Assembly (NCBI RefSeq): GCF_001668675.1
Contig: NZ_LZKQ01000189.1
Coordinates: 1 to 64,000, forward strand
Length of the DNA stretch: 64,000 nt
Origin: Mycobacterium asiaticum
Lineage (GTDB): Bacteria > Actinomycetota > Actinomycetes > Mycobacteriales > Mycobacteriaceae
Direction of reading: 5' to 3'
Shown here: piece by piece, positions 16,007 to 24,715 of the stretch
How positions within the stretch are numbered: position 1 is the first letter of the stretch
Layout of the letters: each line of letters opens with the position of its first letter
The notes under the pieces: model-generated
The model's input: only the letters and a program-made list of their open reading frames with translations
What the model was told of the DNA's origin: nothing
The model's database searches: none
Program-made: the position numbers and the translations under genes

Positions 16007-19000
16007 TCATCCGGCCCACACGTCCTCGACGTAGTGATCGGATTCGATCAGCCCGTTCAGCCAGTCGCGGGCCTGACCGTCATCGGCGCCCGTGCGCGCC
16101 CGGTAGATGTCGAGGAACGAACCACGCACGGCCGGCGCCATCCGCGCCCCGTCACCGCACACATAGACGTGGGCGTCCTTGGTCGGGTCACCCAGCAGGT
16201 TCCACACGTCATCGGCGTCGGCGGCGATGCGGTCCTGGACGTAGCGAACACCGTCCTGTAGCGCGCGGGAAAACGCCGGGCGCATCTGCACGATGCCGAT
16301 CGCTTCGGCCTGCTCGAACCGGTCGCGGAAGATGTAGTCGACCTCCGGGTCGCGCACCCCGAAGAAGCAGAGCGCGGGTTCGATTGGGGCTCCGGTGCGC
16401 TGCGCGGCGAGCCGATCACCGAGGAAACCCAGGAACGGTGCGACGCCGGTGCCGGCACTGACCAGGATGACATTCTTGGCCGGGTCGGCACCTGCCCGGA
16501 ATGCCTGGCGGGCCGGGTCGATGCGCGCCCGAATTGTTTGTCCGGGTTGTACTGTCGCGAGGTAGTTGGATGCGACGCCTTTGAACAGGCCCCGCCCGGA
16601 CCGGGCCGGCGCATCGAGCACACTGACGACCAGCCCTACCGTGCGTGGGGACAGCATGGACGACGACGCGATCGAATAGTGCCTCGGCACCATGGGGTCG
16701 AGCAGTTCGAGAAGCTCCGCGCCGGTGAGCACGCATCCCGGATATTCGTCGAGACATTCCAGCACGCTGAGTGGGCAGCCGTCCGGGGCCTCGGCCAATT
16801 CGGAAAGCCGCTGGCGTTCCGCGGGATTGCTGTTGGCCGCCGCAAGCCGGCGTAATTGACTGCCGGTCACCGGTTTCTGCAATTCGACGAAGTGGGTGAG
16901 CAGTTCGCGGACACTGACCTCCCGATCCAGCGCGATGAGCCGTCTTGAGCTGCGCCGCGGGTTGATCGCAAGCCGCAGTCCAGGATCGAGGTCAAGCTGG
17001 GCCAGAACGGTGTCGACGACCTCGGGCGGGTTGTCGGCCATCACCGTGAGGTGGTCACCCGTCTGGTACTCGACGCCGTCCGGAAGTTGCACGCGGACAT
17101 TGGTTTTCGCTTGGCCTAACCCGGGGCTGACCAGTTCGGTCCGTTCGACGACGGTCATCGGGATCACTGCCGACCGCGCGTCCATCGCCGCCGTGACCGG
17201 TCCGACGATCCGCCGCAGCTCGTAGAGCGGTTCCGCGGCGTCGGCGACCGGCGCGGCGTCGGGGTCACCGAATCGTTCGGCCAGGGCCGACCACAGTGCG
17301 GCGGCGAAGTCTTCAATGGCGCCGACCATGTCCCCCGAGGTATCGGCCGCAGCCAGCGGGACCAATCGGTGGGCGTGTAGCTCCCCGAGCCGCTCGTCGA
17401 TGCGCCGTGGAACCGCCTGGTAGGTGTCCGCCCAGTTGTGGTCACCCACACCAAGGATCGCGACGTTGGGAGACGGATCCAGCGTCGTTTCCGCGTCGAG
17501 CAGCCAGGTGAGAAAAGCCCGCGCGTCATCGGTCGGCTGTCCGTTGTAGGAGGATGCGATGATCAGGATGGCCTCGGCTTCGGGGAAGCCGCCGACGGCG
17601 TCGTCGAGCGGTGTGACCGTCACGCTGCATCCTAAAGCCGTTGCATCGCCGTCGAATTGGCGGGCGATGGCGCGGCAGGTACCGAGGTTGGAGCCATGGA
17701 GGATCGCCAGCCTGGTTCCGGCCGTGATCACCGTTGAGTGCTGCGCTACGTCTTCGGCAGTGGCCTTGGGCGCGGTGATGTCGGTCTTGCGGTCCGCTGC
17801 GGTGCGCCGTAGGACATCGAGCCGGAATCCGACCGGTCGGCGGCTGTTGGGGGTCTCCCACTGCGGCACATAGTGGTAGGCGTCGATGAGGCGGTAGCGA
17901 TGGATGATCCGGGCCAGCGCCATGGCCGCCTCGTGCAATGCGAACTGACGGCCGATGCATGATCGCGCTCCGGTTCCGAAGGGTTTGAACAGCGCGGCCG
18001 GACGGGCCGCCGAGCGCTCAGGAGCAAACCGGTCTGGATCGAAAAGCTCGACATTGTCGCCCCACTGCGGTTGGCGGTGCAGTGCGCCGGTGAGCACCGT
18101 GACCGCCTCACCACGCTTGATCGGATACTTACCGCCGATCACGGTGTCTTCCAGCGCCATCCGATCGAAATGCAGCACCGGCGGGGACAGCCGCAGGGTT
18201 TCCTCGATGATCTGCCGCAGGTAGGTCAGCTTGCCGAGGTCGTCGTAAGTGGGCAGGTACTCGTCTTCGGTTCCGAAAACGGTGTCCACCTCGGCCTGGA
18301 CCCGGTGCAGCACGGCCGGATCGCTGACGATGTTGTACAGCGCGTTCGGCATCAACTCCGACGTGGTGAGCTGACCGGCGATCAGGAAGGTCAGGATCTG
18401 ATTGCGGATGTTGTCGGTCTCGAGCACGGGATTGCCGTCCGGACCCTGTCGCAGCATCAGCGCCAGCAGGTCCTGCGAGTCATGATCACCGGATCGGTGC
18501 TCGTCGATGAGCCCATCGATGAAGGTGTTCAACGTAGCCATTTCTTCGTTGAAAACCGGTGTCGGTGTGTCAAATACCAACTGCCCCAGCGCCCTTGTGA
18601 AGCTCTGCGGGATCGGCGCCAGGCCCGGGCAGTCGAAAGAGTCGAACCGCGAACCGAATCCCGCGAGTGCGACGGTGTCCATCGCCAGCTTCTGCAAGTC
18701 GTTTGACACATCCACCGGTCCGACTCCGGCGCTGGCGTCCCACCGTGCGATCAGTGTGCCGTTGATGTCCAGCATCGCGCCGTGATATGCGCGCAAGCCG
18801 GCGTAACTGAAACCCGGCAGCAGGACATCGTGGGCGCGTTGCCAATTGGGTTCGCCGTGGTAAGCCGTGAACAGGCCGTCACCGGCCAGCGGCCTGACCC
18901 GGGCAAGGGTTGCCGTGAGGTTCTTGGCGAACCGGTTTTCGTCGCACAGCTCGGTGACGAGGTCCAGTGAGCACGCGTACAGCTTCCTGATGCCGCCGTT

Positions 19001-19168
19001 GAAGTCCGCGTAGAACAGCGGACCATGCAGTTCACCGAGCAGGTCCACGGCCAGCGCGCGGGGGCGGCCGACCAATTTGTCCGGGCCGGGCAGGGGCCCT
19101 TCCGCCGACGGGATACCGGGCAGATCCGGTGGCGCGGACACCTGAAACTCGCTCATGTGGGGCAGCAT
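16007..19168 (-). CDS. CYP102-type self-sufficient cytochrome P450/NADPH-P450 reductase fusion
   Basis: 1053 residues, BM3-like. The P450 domain (about 1-450) has the ExxR helix EETLR (322-326) and the haem loop FGTGARSCIG with C404. The I-helix motif is AGQLTT (264-269), where BM3 has AGHETT, so the acidic residue before the catalytic threonine is leucine. The FMN domain starts GSNLGT (492-497), the FAD site is RHYS (829-832), NADPH binding is SAGTGVAPF (904-912), and the protein ends YVEDVWAG with the family's terminal tryptophan. It should hydroxylate fatty-acid-like substrates with NADPH and O2. It is third in an operon after a PE protein and a small membrane protein. MSEF four codons in is an alternative start. 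Confidence 0.92.
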   Translation of the reverse strand: MLPHMSEFQVSAPPDLPGIPSAEGPLPGPDKLVGRPRALAVDLLGELHGPLFYADFNGGIRKLYACSLDLVTELCDENRFAKNLTATLARVRPLAGDGLFTAYHGEPNWQRAHDVLLPGFSYAGLRAYHGAMLDINGTLIARWDASAGVGPVDVSNDLQKLAMDTVALAGFGSRFDSFDCPGLAPIPQSFTRALGQLVFDTPTPVFNEEMATLNTFIDGLIDEHRSGDHDSQDLLALMLRQGPDGNPVLETDNIRNQILTFLIAGQLTTSELMPNALYNIVSDPAVLHRVQAEVDTVFGTEDEYLPTYDDLGKLTYLRQIIEETLRLSPPVLHFDRMALEDTVIGGKYPIKRGEAVTVLTGALHRQPQWGDNVELFDPDRFAPERSAARPAALFKPFGTGARSCIGRQFALHEAAMALARIIHRYRLIDAYHYVPQWETPNSRRPVGFRLDVLRRTAADRKTDITAPKATAEDVAQHSTVITAGTRLAILHGSNLGTCRAIARQFDGDATALGCSVTVTPLDDAVGGFPEAEAILIIASSYNGQPTDDARAFLTWLLDAETTLDPSPNVAILGVGDHNWADTYQAVPRRIDERLGELHAHRLVPLAAADTSGDMVGAIEDFAAALWSALAERFGDPDAAPVADAAEPLYELRRIVGPVTAAMDARSAVIPMTVVERTELVSPGLGQAKTNVRVQLPDGVEYQTGDHLTVMADNPPEVVDTVLAQLDLDPGLRLAINPRRSSRRLIALDREVSVRELLTHFVELQKPVTGSQLRRLAAANSNPAERQRLSELAEAPDGCPLSVLECLDEYPGCVLTGAELLELLDPMVPRHYSIASSSMLSPRTVGLVVSVLDAPARSGRGLFKGVASNYLATVQPGQTIRARIDPARQAFRAGADPAKNVILVSAGTGVAPFLGFLGDRLAAQRTGAPIEPALCFFGVRDPEVDYIFRDRFEQAEAIGIVQMRPAFSRALQDGVRYVQDRIAADADDVWNLLGDPTKDAHVYVCGDGARMAPAVRGSFLDIYRARTGADDGQARDWLNGLIESDHYVEDVWAG

Positions 19169-19205
19169 AGGTTTCAGTGCGAAGGCTTGTCTGCACCTTC
19201 GGATG

Positions 19206-19427
19206 TCATGCGATGCGCGAGGCGTGGCGCCCCTCGCGCCGGATCCGTGTTTCCGAGATGACGAACAAGACGACGGTGATGACTATCAGGCCGGCCACGA
19301 CGAAAGCAGGCGTCCAGTCCCATAACGACGGCGTGTATGTCGCCGCATAGGCACGGACATTGCTCGCCCGGACCTCCAGCGTGGCGCCCGGTGGTAGCTG
19401 CTCCTCCGTCTTCCTTGGCGCAGTCAA
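19206..19427 (-). CDS. Small single-pass membrane protein
   Basis: 73 residues. A polar N-terminal half (PPGATLEVRASNVRAYAATY) is followed by one membrane helix (about 39-60, AFVVAGLIVITVVLFVIS) and a basic tail (RIRREGRHASR). This indicates an inside-facing C-terminus. It starts 9 bp after the PE gene and ends 37 bp before the P450 fusion. I do not recognise the family. It may anchor or assist the adjacent PE protein or the reductase. Confidence 0.6.
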   Translation of the reverse strand: MTAPRKTEEQLPPGATLEVRASNVRAYAATYTPSLWDWTPAFVVAGLIVITVVLFVISETRIRREGRHASRIA

Positions 19428-19436
19428 TCTTGAAAC

Positions 19437-20219
19437 CTACAAGAAAAACAGTGGCGAAAGCAGCAGCGCGAGAGCCACCGACGGTGCATCGGTCTGCACC
19501 TCGGTGATGATGCCGCCGACCTCGAATGGCATCGGAACGGTAACCGGCGCCTGGCCAGCAAATTGGCCGCCGAACGTCACCGTCGCAGTCATGGGTTGGA
19601 TCGGGGCTAGCACGCCGCCGAAGGGGACGTTTAGTGCCAGCGACACACCCGGGATATTCGACGGTAGGGCCACCGAGACCAGGTTCTGGCCGTAGAGGAA
19701 CGCGCTCCCGACGTTGGGGCCAACACCTCCGAGCGCGGAGATGGCCGCGTGCGGATTCCCCGCCAGCACCGCGTCGAAAAACGTTGTCCCGCTTTGCCCG
19801 AGCGCGCCCGCTGACGTGATCACCGGGCCGATGGCATCGAGGGGAAGCTCGATGAACTCCGCTTCGGCGCCCAGCAGCGTGCCGAGCAAGCCGTCGCCGT
19901 AGAACTGCGTGATTTCGCTGGAGGCGGCGGCATGCGTGTTAGCGAACTCGGTGCTCAGATACGAGTTCGCGCCAGCGTTCAACAAGTCAACGAACTGGCT
20001 GTGATACGCGGCCACCCGGGCGCTGACAGATTGGTATTCCTGGGCTTGCGCATTCAGCAATGACGCGATCGCCGCCGATACCTCATCGGCGGCCGGTGCC
20101 GCGATGCCGACCGTTGCGGTGGCGACTGCGGCGTTGGCCGCGCTGATGGTCGAGCCGAGGTGACCCAATTGCGCGGCCGTTTGAGCGATGATGCCGGGCA
20201 CGACTTTGACAAACGACAT
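19437..20219 (-). CDS. PE-family protein
   Basis: 260 residues. The PE domain (about 1-95) starts MSFVKVVPGIIAQTAAQLG and has the secretion motif YLSTE (87-91). The C-terminal part (about 100-260) is glycine-, proline- and hydrophobic-rich but is not a PGRS repeat, and ends in a hydrophobic VALALLLSPLFFL. GAGAGGACGACGGCAGCT precedes the ATG. It heads an operon with a small membrane protein and the CYP102 fusion, with no PPE partner next to it. The C-terminal domain is not recognised. Confidence 0.8.
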   Translation of the reverse strand: MSFVKVVPGIIAQTAAQLGHLGSTISAANAAVATATVGIAAPAADEVSAAIASLLNAQAQEYQSVSARVAAYHSQFVDLLNAGANSYLSTEFANTHAAASSEITQFYGDGLLGTLLGAEAEFIELPLDAIGPVITSAGALGQSGTTFFDAVLAGNPHAAISALGGVGPNVGSAFLYGQNLVSVALPSNIPGVSLALNVPFGGVLAPIQPMTATVTFGGQFAGQAPVTVPMPFEVGGIITEVQTDAPSVALALLLSPLFFL

Positions 20220-20242
20220 AGCTGCCGTCGTCCTCTCTGCTT

Positions 20243-20266
20243 GTGTTGGCTTGCGTTCTCCAACAC
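20243..20266. promoter_or_regulatory. Inverted repeat upstream of the PE-P450 operon
   Basis: GTGTTGG (20243-20249) and CCAACAC (20260-20266) form perfect arms around a 10-bp spacer, 24 bp before the PE start. The position suits an operator. No local regulator gene is obvious. Confidence 0.4.
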
Positions 20267-20317
20267 TTCATAGAGGGCGGCATCGGCTACCGATCCCAAC
20301 CGCCGCGGGCGCTCCCG

Positions 20318-21121
20318 CTAAGCCGGATCGGTGAAAACCGGTTGCTCCCCGGACATTCCAGCGACCACGGCAGCGATCTGGTTGGGCGAGCCGATCAACC
20401 CGGTCTGCAAAACCGATTCGAGCTTCAGCGCGGACGCGGCGTCGTTACTCATCCACGTCTCGTCGTACAGGCGCTTGGCGGCACGAATTGCATCCGGTGA
20501 CTTTGAGGCGATCTCCTCCGCGAGCTCGCGAGCCGCCGACAGCGGATCCGCGGCCGTCCGGGTCACCAAGCCGAGCTCGGAACCCTCGCTGCCGGAAACA
20601 ATTCGGCCAGTAAACGTCAGCTCTTTCGCGACGTCGATCGGCAGCACCCTCGGCAGCGTCTGCGTGATGCCCATGTCGGGGACCAGTCCCCACTTGATCT
20701 CCAGGATGCTCAGCTTCGCGTCCGGCGCAGCAATCCGGATGTCTGCGCCGAGCGCAATCTGCATGCCGCCGCCGAAGCAGTTGCCGTGGATCGCGGCGAT
20801 GACCGGCGCCGGTACCAAGGACCAGTCGTAGCTCACGCGCTGGGCGAGGTTGGCCGGGTGGTCCCCGTCTCGGGACAGCAGGACGCCCGTGCCGCGGTCG
20901 CCGCTCATGAAACTTGCCACGTCCAAACCAGAGCAGAAGCTCTTGCCCTCGCCGTGCAGGACGACCGCACGGACCGACGCGTCAGCCGCCAGTTGCGCTG
21001 CGGCGCTCACCAGGCCTTCGAACATTGCCTGATCGAGGGCATTGTGCTTGTCGGTGCGCACCATCGTCACCGTCGCCACGCCGTTGTCGGCTATCCGCAC
21101 CCGGACTCTGTCTTCGCTCAC
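20318..21121 (-). CDS. Enoyl-CoA hydratase/isomerase family protein
   Basis: 267 residues from a GTG at 21121 (SEDRVRVRIADNGVATVTM); a longer frame upstream has an implausible leader. The crotonase fold is shown by HGEGKSFCSGLDVASF (oxyanion) and HGNCFGGGMQIALGADIRIA, followed by LSILEIKWGLVPDMG. The glutamate pattern resembles a hydratase/isomerase of beta-oxidation or aromatic-acid breakdown. It is divergent from the small secreted protein gene and single. Confidence 0.88.
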   Translation of the reverse strand: MSEDRVRVRIADNGVATVTMVRTDKHNALDQAMFEGLVSAAAQLAADASVRAVVLHGEGKSFCSGLDVASFMSGDRGTGVLLSRDGDHPANLAQRVSYDWSLVPAPVIAAIHGNCFGGGMQIALGADIRIAAPDAKLSILEIKWGLVPDMGITQTLPRVLPIDVAKELTFTGRIVSGSEGSELGLVTRTAADPLSAARELAEEIASKSPDAIRAAKRLYDETWMSNDAASALKLESVLQTGLIGSPNQIAAVVAGMSGEQPVFTDPA

Positions 21122-21221
21122 GGGTAGCAATCTATCGCGCCGGCGGAGGCGCGCCGACGCAAGAATGCCGCAAGCCGTCAGGCGCACGCTGGGATTACCA
21201 ATCACCAGAAAGATCAGAACC

Positions 21222-21533
21222 ATGAACGGACGAATCGCAGCATTGGCATCCGCCGCGTTGGCTAGTTGTGGTTTGGGGCTGGCGGCTCCCGCTCAGGCCG
21301 GCCCCCTACCGCCGCACACCTGGTGCCCCGGCAATTCCATGGTGTACTCCCGCTACGACCTGTCATCCGGGCCAGGGGTCGCCTACCAATGGGACATGAA
21401 CGTCTGCCACACCTGGTACTGGGTGCAGAACTCGGCCGGCAACGTTCCATACAAGGGTGAGCTGCCGAGCGATGTGTGGGACGGCGACAACCCGCCGCCG
21501 GTCAAGCAGGATTCGTGCGACTTCTGTTGGTAA
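21222..21533 (+). CDS. Small secreted cysteine-containing protein
   Basis: 103 residues. A signal peptide (about 1-26, ending AAPAQAG) is followed by a mature domain with the mycobacterial pattern HTWCPGNSM...WDMNVCHTWYWV and a C-terminal DSCDFCW, giving four mature cysteines likely to be disulfide-bonded. It resembles small exported mycobacterial proteins of unknown function. The gene is monocistronic and sits directly beside the decayed lipY copy. Confidence 0.7.
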   Translation: MNGRIAALASAALASCGLGLAAPAQAGPLPPHTWCPGNSMVYSRYDLSSGPGVAYQWDMNVCHTWYWVQNSAGNVPYKGELPSDVWDGDNPPPVKQDSCDFCW

Positions 21534-21543
21534 GCAACGACTT

Positions 21544-21716
21544 TCAGGCTGCGATGCCGAGGTGCTGGTTGATCTGTGGCCAGTGGAGCAGACCATTCGG
21601 GGTGAAAAGGGCCCAGGCTTGCCGCAGGACTGAGGCCTGGGCATCCAAGTAGATCCCAGGAACCCGAGTAGACATACGTCGGCGGAAGTCCGCTGAGTGA
21701 CCCGTACATACGACAC
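21544..21716 (-). pseudogene. Gutted second copy of lipY
   Basis: A GTG-TCG-TAT-GT start, with the same upstream sequence as lipY (CTGAG..GGGAGCGG to about 21742), is fused after four codons to the region YGSLSGLPPTYVYSGS of lipY codons 317 onward. About 310 codons are missing. The downstream part has a frameshift after the SGSWD segment and a further deletion of about 18 codons that removes the catalytic histidine. It then reads LLHWPQINQHLGIAA and stops at the lipY stop position. It lies in the same orientation as the intact lipY, 20 kb away. Confidence 0.85.
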
Positions 21717-21869
21717 CGTGCCGCTCCCAGACCTCAGGGATCAGTAGCCGCGGCTTAAGCCCGCGGCCAGCGGTGCCGGTGGGGTTTGCGCAGATGGAGC
21801 CTGCAATACGCTATGAGACGGACAGGCGGCAGTGGTCGCCGACCCGAACCCGCAGAGAGGAACACCCAC

Positions 21870-22955
21870 ATGAGCGCGTCACCGACGGCGATCAACCCGG
21901 ACGCGCCAGTGCTCGTCACCGGCGCCAGCGGCTACATCGGCAGCTGGATCGTCCGACTCCTCCTCGAGGCGGGACGCACCGTGCACGGCACCGTGCGCAA
22001 CCCCCAGAAGCCGTCCGGTTTGGAGCATCTGCACAAGCTCTCGGACGACCACCCCGGCCGGCTCCGACTGTTCAAGGCGGATCTGCTCGATGCCGGCAGC
22101 TTCGACGAAGCCATGGCAGGCTGCGAACTCGTCATGCACACCGCATCGCCGTTTCTGCTCTCTGGCTATAAGGATGCGGAAGAGGCGCTGGTGCGCCCAG
22201 CGCTGGAGGGCACCCGCAACGTGCTGGACTCGGTCAACCGCACGCAATCCGTCAAGCGCGTGGTGCTGACCAGCAGCGTGGTGGCGATCTACGGCGACGC
22301 CTCTGAGTCACGCGATGTTCCCGGCGGCGTCTTCACCCCCGAACACTGGAACACCACCAGCAGCGTCGACCACCAGCCGTATCCGTATTCCAAGACGGTT
22401 GCCGAGCGGGAAGCGTGGCGCTACGTCCAGGAGCAGGACCGCTGGGACATGGTCACCATCCACCCCGGCATGGTGCTGGGTCCCGCGCTGACCAGTGCCA
22501 GCGACTCGGCCAGCTTGAGCACGATGAAGCAGTTCACCGACGGCACCCTGCTCACCGGAGCTCCCGCACTGACCATGGGGGTGGTGGACGTGCGCGATGT
22601 GGCCGATGCTCACCTGCGTGCCGGCTTCACCCCCGAGGCGCACGGCCGCTACATCGTCAACGCGGATTCGGTGACGCTGCTGCAGATCGGCAAGATCCTG
22701 CGTCGCCAGTACGGGCCGCTCTACCCGTTCCCGAGGACCACGGCCCCCAAGGTGGTGGTAAAGGCCGCCGCACCCCTGGTCGGGCTGACGCGGAAGTTCA
22801 TCGACCGCAACGTGGGGTTTCCGCTGAAATTCGACAACAGCCGCAGCCGAGACGAGCTGGGACTGACCTATCGGCCCGTCGAGCAGACCGTCAACGAGCA
22901 CTTCCAACAGATGCTCGATGACGGTCTGGTCCGGCGCAGGCCGGGCGGTCGCTGA
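21870..22955 (+). CDS. NAD(P)-dependent epimerase/dehydratase (extended SDR)
   Basis: 361 residues. The nucleotide motif is TGASGYIG (about 17-24), with a TSS...YSKT(V) catalytic region: VLTSSVVAIYG and PYSKTVAEREAW. It resembles the dihydroflavonol-reductase/aldehyde-reductase-like group. The ATG at 21870 follows AGAGAGGAACACCC. It probably reduces a carbonyl with NADPH; the substrate is unknown. It sits alone, convergent with the FKBP gene. Confidence 0.82.
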   Translation: MSASPTAINPDAPVLVTGASGYIGSWIVRLLLEAGRTVHGTVRNPQKPSGLEHLHKLSDDHPGRLRLFKADLLDAGSFDEAMAGCELVMHTASPFLLSGYKDAEEALVRPALEGTRNVLDSVNRTQSVKRVVLTSSVVAIYGDASESRDVPGGVFTPEHWNTTSSVDHQPYPYSKTVAEREAWRYVQEQDRWDMVTIHPGMVLGPALTSASDSASLSTMKQFTDGTLLTGAPALTMGVVDVRDVADAHLRAGFTPEAHGRYIVNADSVTLLQIGKILRRQYGPLYPFPRTTAPKVVVKAAAPLVGLTRKFIDRNVGFPLKFDNSRSRDELGLTYRPVEQTVNEHFQQMLDDGLVRRRPGGR

Positions 22956-22979
22956 CCGAACCTCCAGCCCTGGTCGTCG

Positions 22980-23354
22980 CTACCTGACCTGGAGCAGGTC
23001 CACCACGAAGATCAGGGACTCGCCGGGCCTGATGACACCACCGGCGCCACGGTCGCCGTAGGCGAGGTGGGCGGGGATGTGCAGCTGACGGCGACCGCCG
23101 ACCTTCATGCCCTGCACGCCCTGATCCCAGCCCTGGATGACCTGGCCGACCCCGAGCCGAAAAGTCAACGGCTCACCGCGGTTATAAGAGGCGTCGAACT
23201 CCTCGCCGGTGGAGTGCGCCACGCCGACGTAGTGCACGACCACCGTGTTACCGGCGGTAGCCTCCGGGCCGTCGCCCTCGACGACGTCGGTGATGACCAG
23301 GTCGGTGGGCGGCTCCCCGCCGGGGAAATCGATCTCGGGCTTCTGTGCAGTCAT
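22980..23354 (-). CDS. FKBP-type peptidyl-prolyl cis-trans isomerase
   Basis: 124 residues from ATG at 23354; a GTG three codons upstream is possible. The FKBP fold is clear: VVVHYVGVAHSTGEEFDASY, the VIQGWDQGVQGMKVGGRR core with Trp, LHIPAHLAYGDRGAGG, and ESLIFVVDLLQVR at the end. No signal peptide is visible, so it should act in the cytosol. It is a single-domain protein of typical length. Confidence 0.92.
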   Translation of the reverse strand: MTAQKPEIDFPGGEPPTDLVITDVVEGDGPEATAGNTVVVHYVGVAHSTGEEFDASYNRGEPLTFRLGVGQVIQGWDQGVQGMKVGGRRQLHIPAHLAYGDRGAGGVIRPGESLIFVVDLLQVR

Positions 23355-23413
23355 GCTCACCACATTGGCAGACGGTCGCCGGCGGCCTTGCCGACGGGTG
23401 GCTTTTGGTTTGA

Positions 23414-24205
23414 TCAGATCAAGCCAGGTATCAGAGCCTTACGCTCGGCGGGGTAATCGGGAAACTTCTCGCGATACCACTTGTGCGTGGCGAACGCCCT
23501 CGGGACCAGGTTGCCTGCCGTGATCAGGAAGATGACAACACCGGCGAGCGACCAGGTCAACAGGGCGAACCCGGCCCAGGCGATCAGCTCGCCCAGGTAT
23601 GCCGGGCTGCTGACGAACCTGAAGCCACCGCCGTACGGAATCTTGTATTCGGTTGTGCCCGTGCATTTCTTGTCGCGCAAATTGCGCACGATCGACTCCG
23701 ACCGAACCAACAGGATGAATCCACCTAGGTAGACAATCAGCCCGGCGAGAAACCGGGGATCGGTCAGCCAATCGGTGCCGTACTGATGCTTGTAGTCGTG
23801 GCTGAAGAACGAGCCATTGAGGTAGCCATGCATCGAGGTGACCGCCATTCCCATGGCGAGCACCGAGAGGTTGAAGGTACTGCTTTTGCCCGGCACCTGT
23901 CTGATCGACAGCGGGAAGAACCAACCCCGATTGCTGTAGTGCAGCAGCCAGATGGCCGCAAGGACCAACGGCGTGGCGTGGAATCGAAGCGGCCCGGTCA
24001 GGTAGAAGATCGCGAACACCACGGTCGCGGGGATTTCCATCAGCCACCAGCCCAGCTTCGGATTGAGATTCACCCCGCGCGCTGTGGAGGCGAACCGGCC
24101 ATACGAAGCCAGCTGGAACATGCCGCCGATGATCACAAATGCTGCGAAAGCCAGGGCGATCGTCAAGACCGTGTCATAGACAGTGTTGCCGGTGTACCAA
24201 TTCAT
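23414..24205 (-). CDS. Steroid 5-alpha-reductase-like membrane protein
   Basis: 263 residues with about six membrane helices. The C-terminal steroid 5-alpha-reductase/ICMT-type domain contains KCTGTTEYKIPYGGGFRFVSSPAYLGELIAW and THKWYREKFPDYPAERKALIPGLI, the NADPH-binding end. Family members reduce a C=C bond next to a carbonyl in steroids or polyprenols. The ATG follows TCGGGAGAAGCTCG. It lies 57 bp downstream of the tmRNA on the same strand, with its own start. Confidence 0.85.
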   Translation of the reverse strand: MNWYTGNTVYDTVLTIALAFAAFVIIGGMFQLASYGRFASTARGVNLNPKLGWWLMEIPATVVFAIFYLTGPLRFHATPLVLAAIWLLHYSNRGWFFPLSIRQVPGKSSTFNLSVLAMGMAVTSMHGYLNGSFFSHDYKHQYGTDWLTDPRFLAGLIVYLGGFILLVRSESIVRNLRDKKCTGTTEYKIPYGGGFRFVSSPAYLGELIAWAGFALLTWSLAGVVIFLITAGNLVPRAFATHKWYREKFPDYPAERKALIPGLI

Positions 24206-24262
24206 CGAGCTTCTCCCGAGACAGCGGAACGCGCGTCCCGAGTACCCTAACCAGGGCGATTT

Positions 24263-24630
24263 TGGTGGAGCTGCCGGGAATCGAACCCGGGTCCTACGGC
24301 ATTCCCTCAAGGCTTCTCCGTGCGCAGTTCGCTATGTCTCTGCTCGGATCTCCTGGTCACGCGAACAAGCCAGGATGACGATCCCAGTCGCTGTTGGTGT
24401 CCCGATGAGTCCCGCGACCGAACTCATCGGTGGATCCCTCTAAATGACGCCAGGGTCCGGGTCGAGGGCTTTCCCGGTCTGACGGACTTGCTGTCGCTTA
24501 GGCAGCGAGAGCGAAGTCGCGCTGAGTGTTCTCGGCGCTTAATTGGTTGCAACGACGCTTACGGTGGTCTCTTGCCTGCACCGGCACGCTTCCCTTGATT
24601 CGATGCGCGAAGTCGAAACCGTTCAGCCCC
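24263..24630 (-). ncRNA. ssrA: Transfer-messenger RNA (tmRNA)
   Basis: 368 nt. The 5' end GGGGCTGAACGGTTTCGACT pairs with the 3' acceptor end, which encodes its own CCA (TGGTGG on the plus strand at 24263). The T-arm CCGGGTTCGATTCC lies just inside. The tag reading frame (24501-24536) is AENTQRDFALAA followed by TAA. tmRNA with SmpB rescues stalled ribosomes and tags the peptide for proteolysis. The tag ends in ALAA as in other actinobacteria. SmpB is encoded 2.2 kb upstream in the same direction. Confidence 0.95.
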
Positions 24631-24672
24631 TCGCATCCCCGCCGAACCTCTCGGCAGGAAAATCCATGGTAC

Positions 24673-24691
24673 GCCCCTCCCAACGAGGGGC
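24673..24691 (-). other. Hairpin just upstream of ssrA
   Basis: GCCCCTC (24673-24679), loop CCAAC, GAGGGGC (24685-24691). It lies about 45 bp before the mature 5' end of tmRNA, so it is either in the promoter or in the 5' leader that RNases trim. Confidence 0.4.
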
Positions 24692-24715
24692 AACGCATTT
24701 ATGTTCCGGAGCGAA

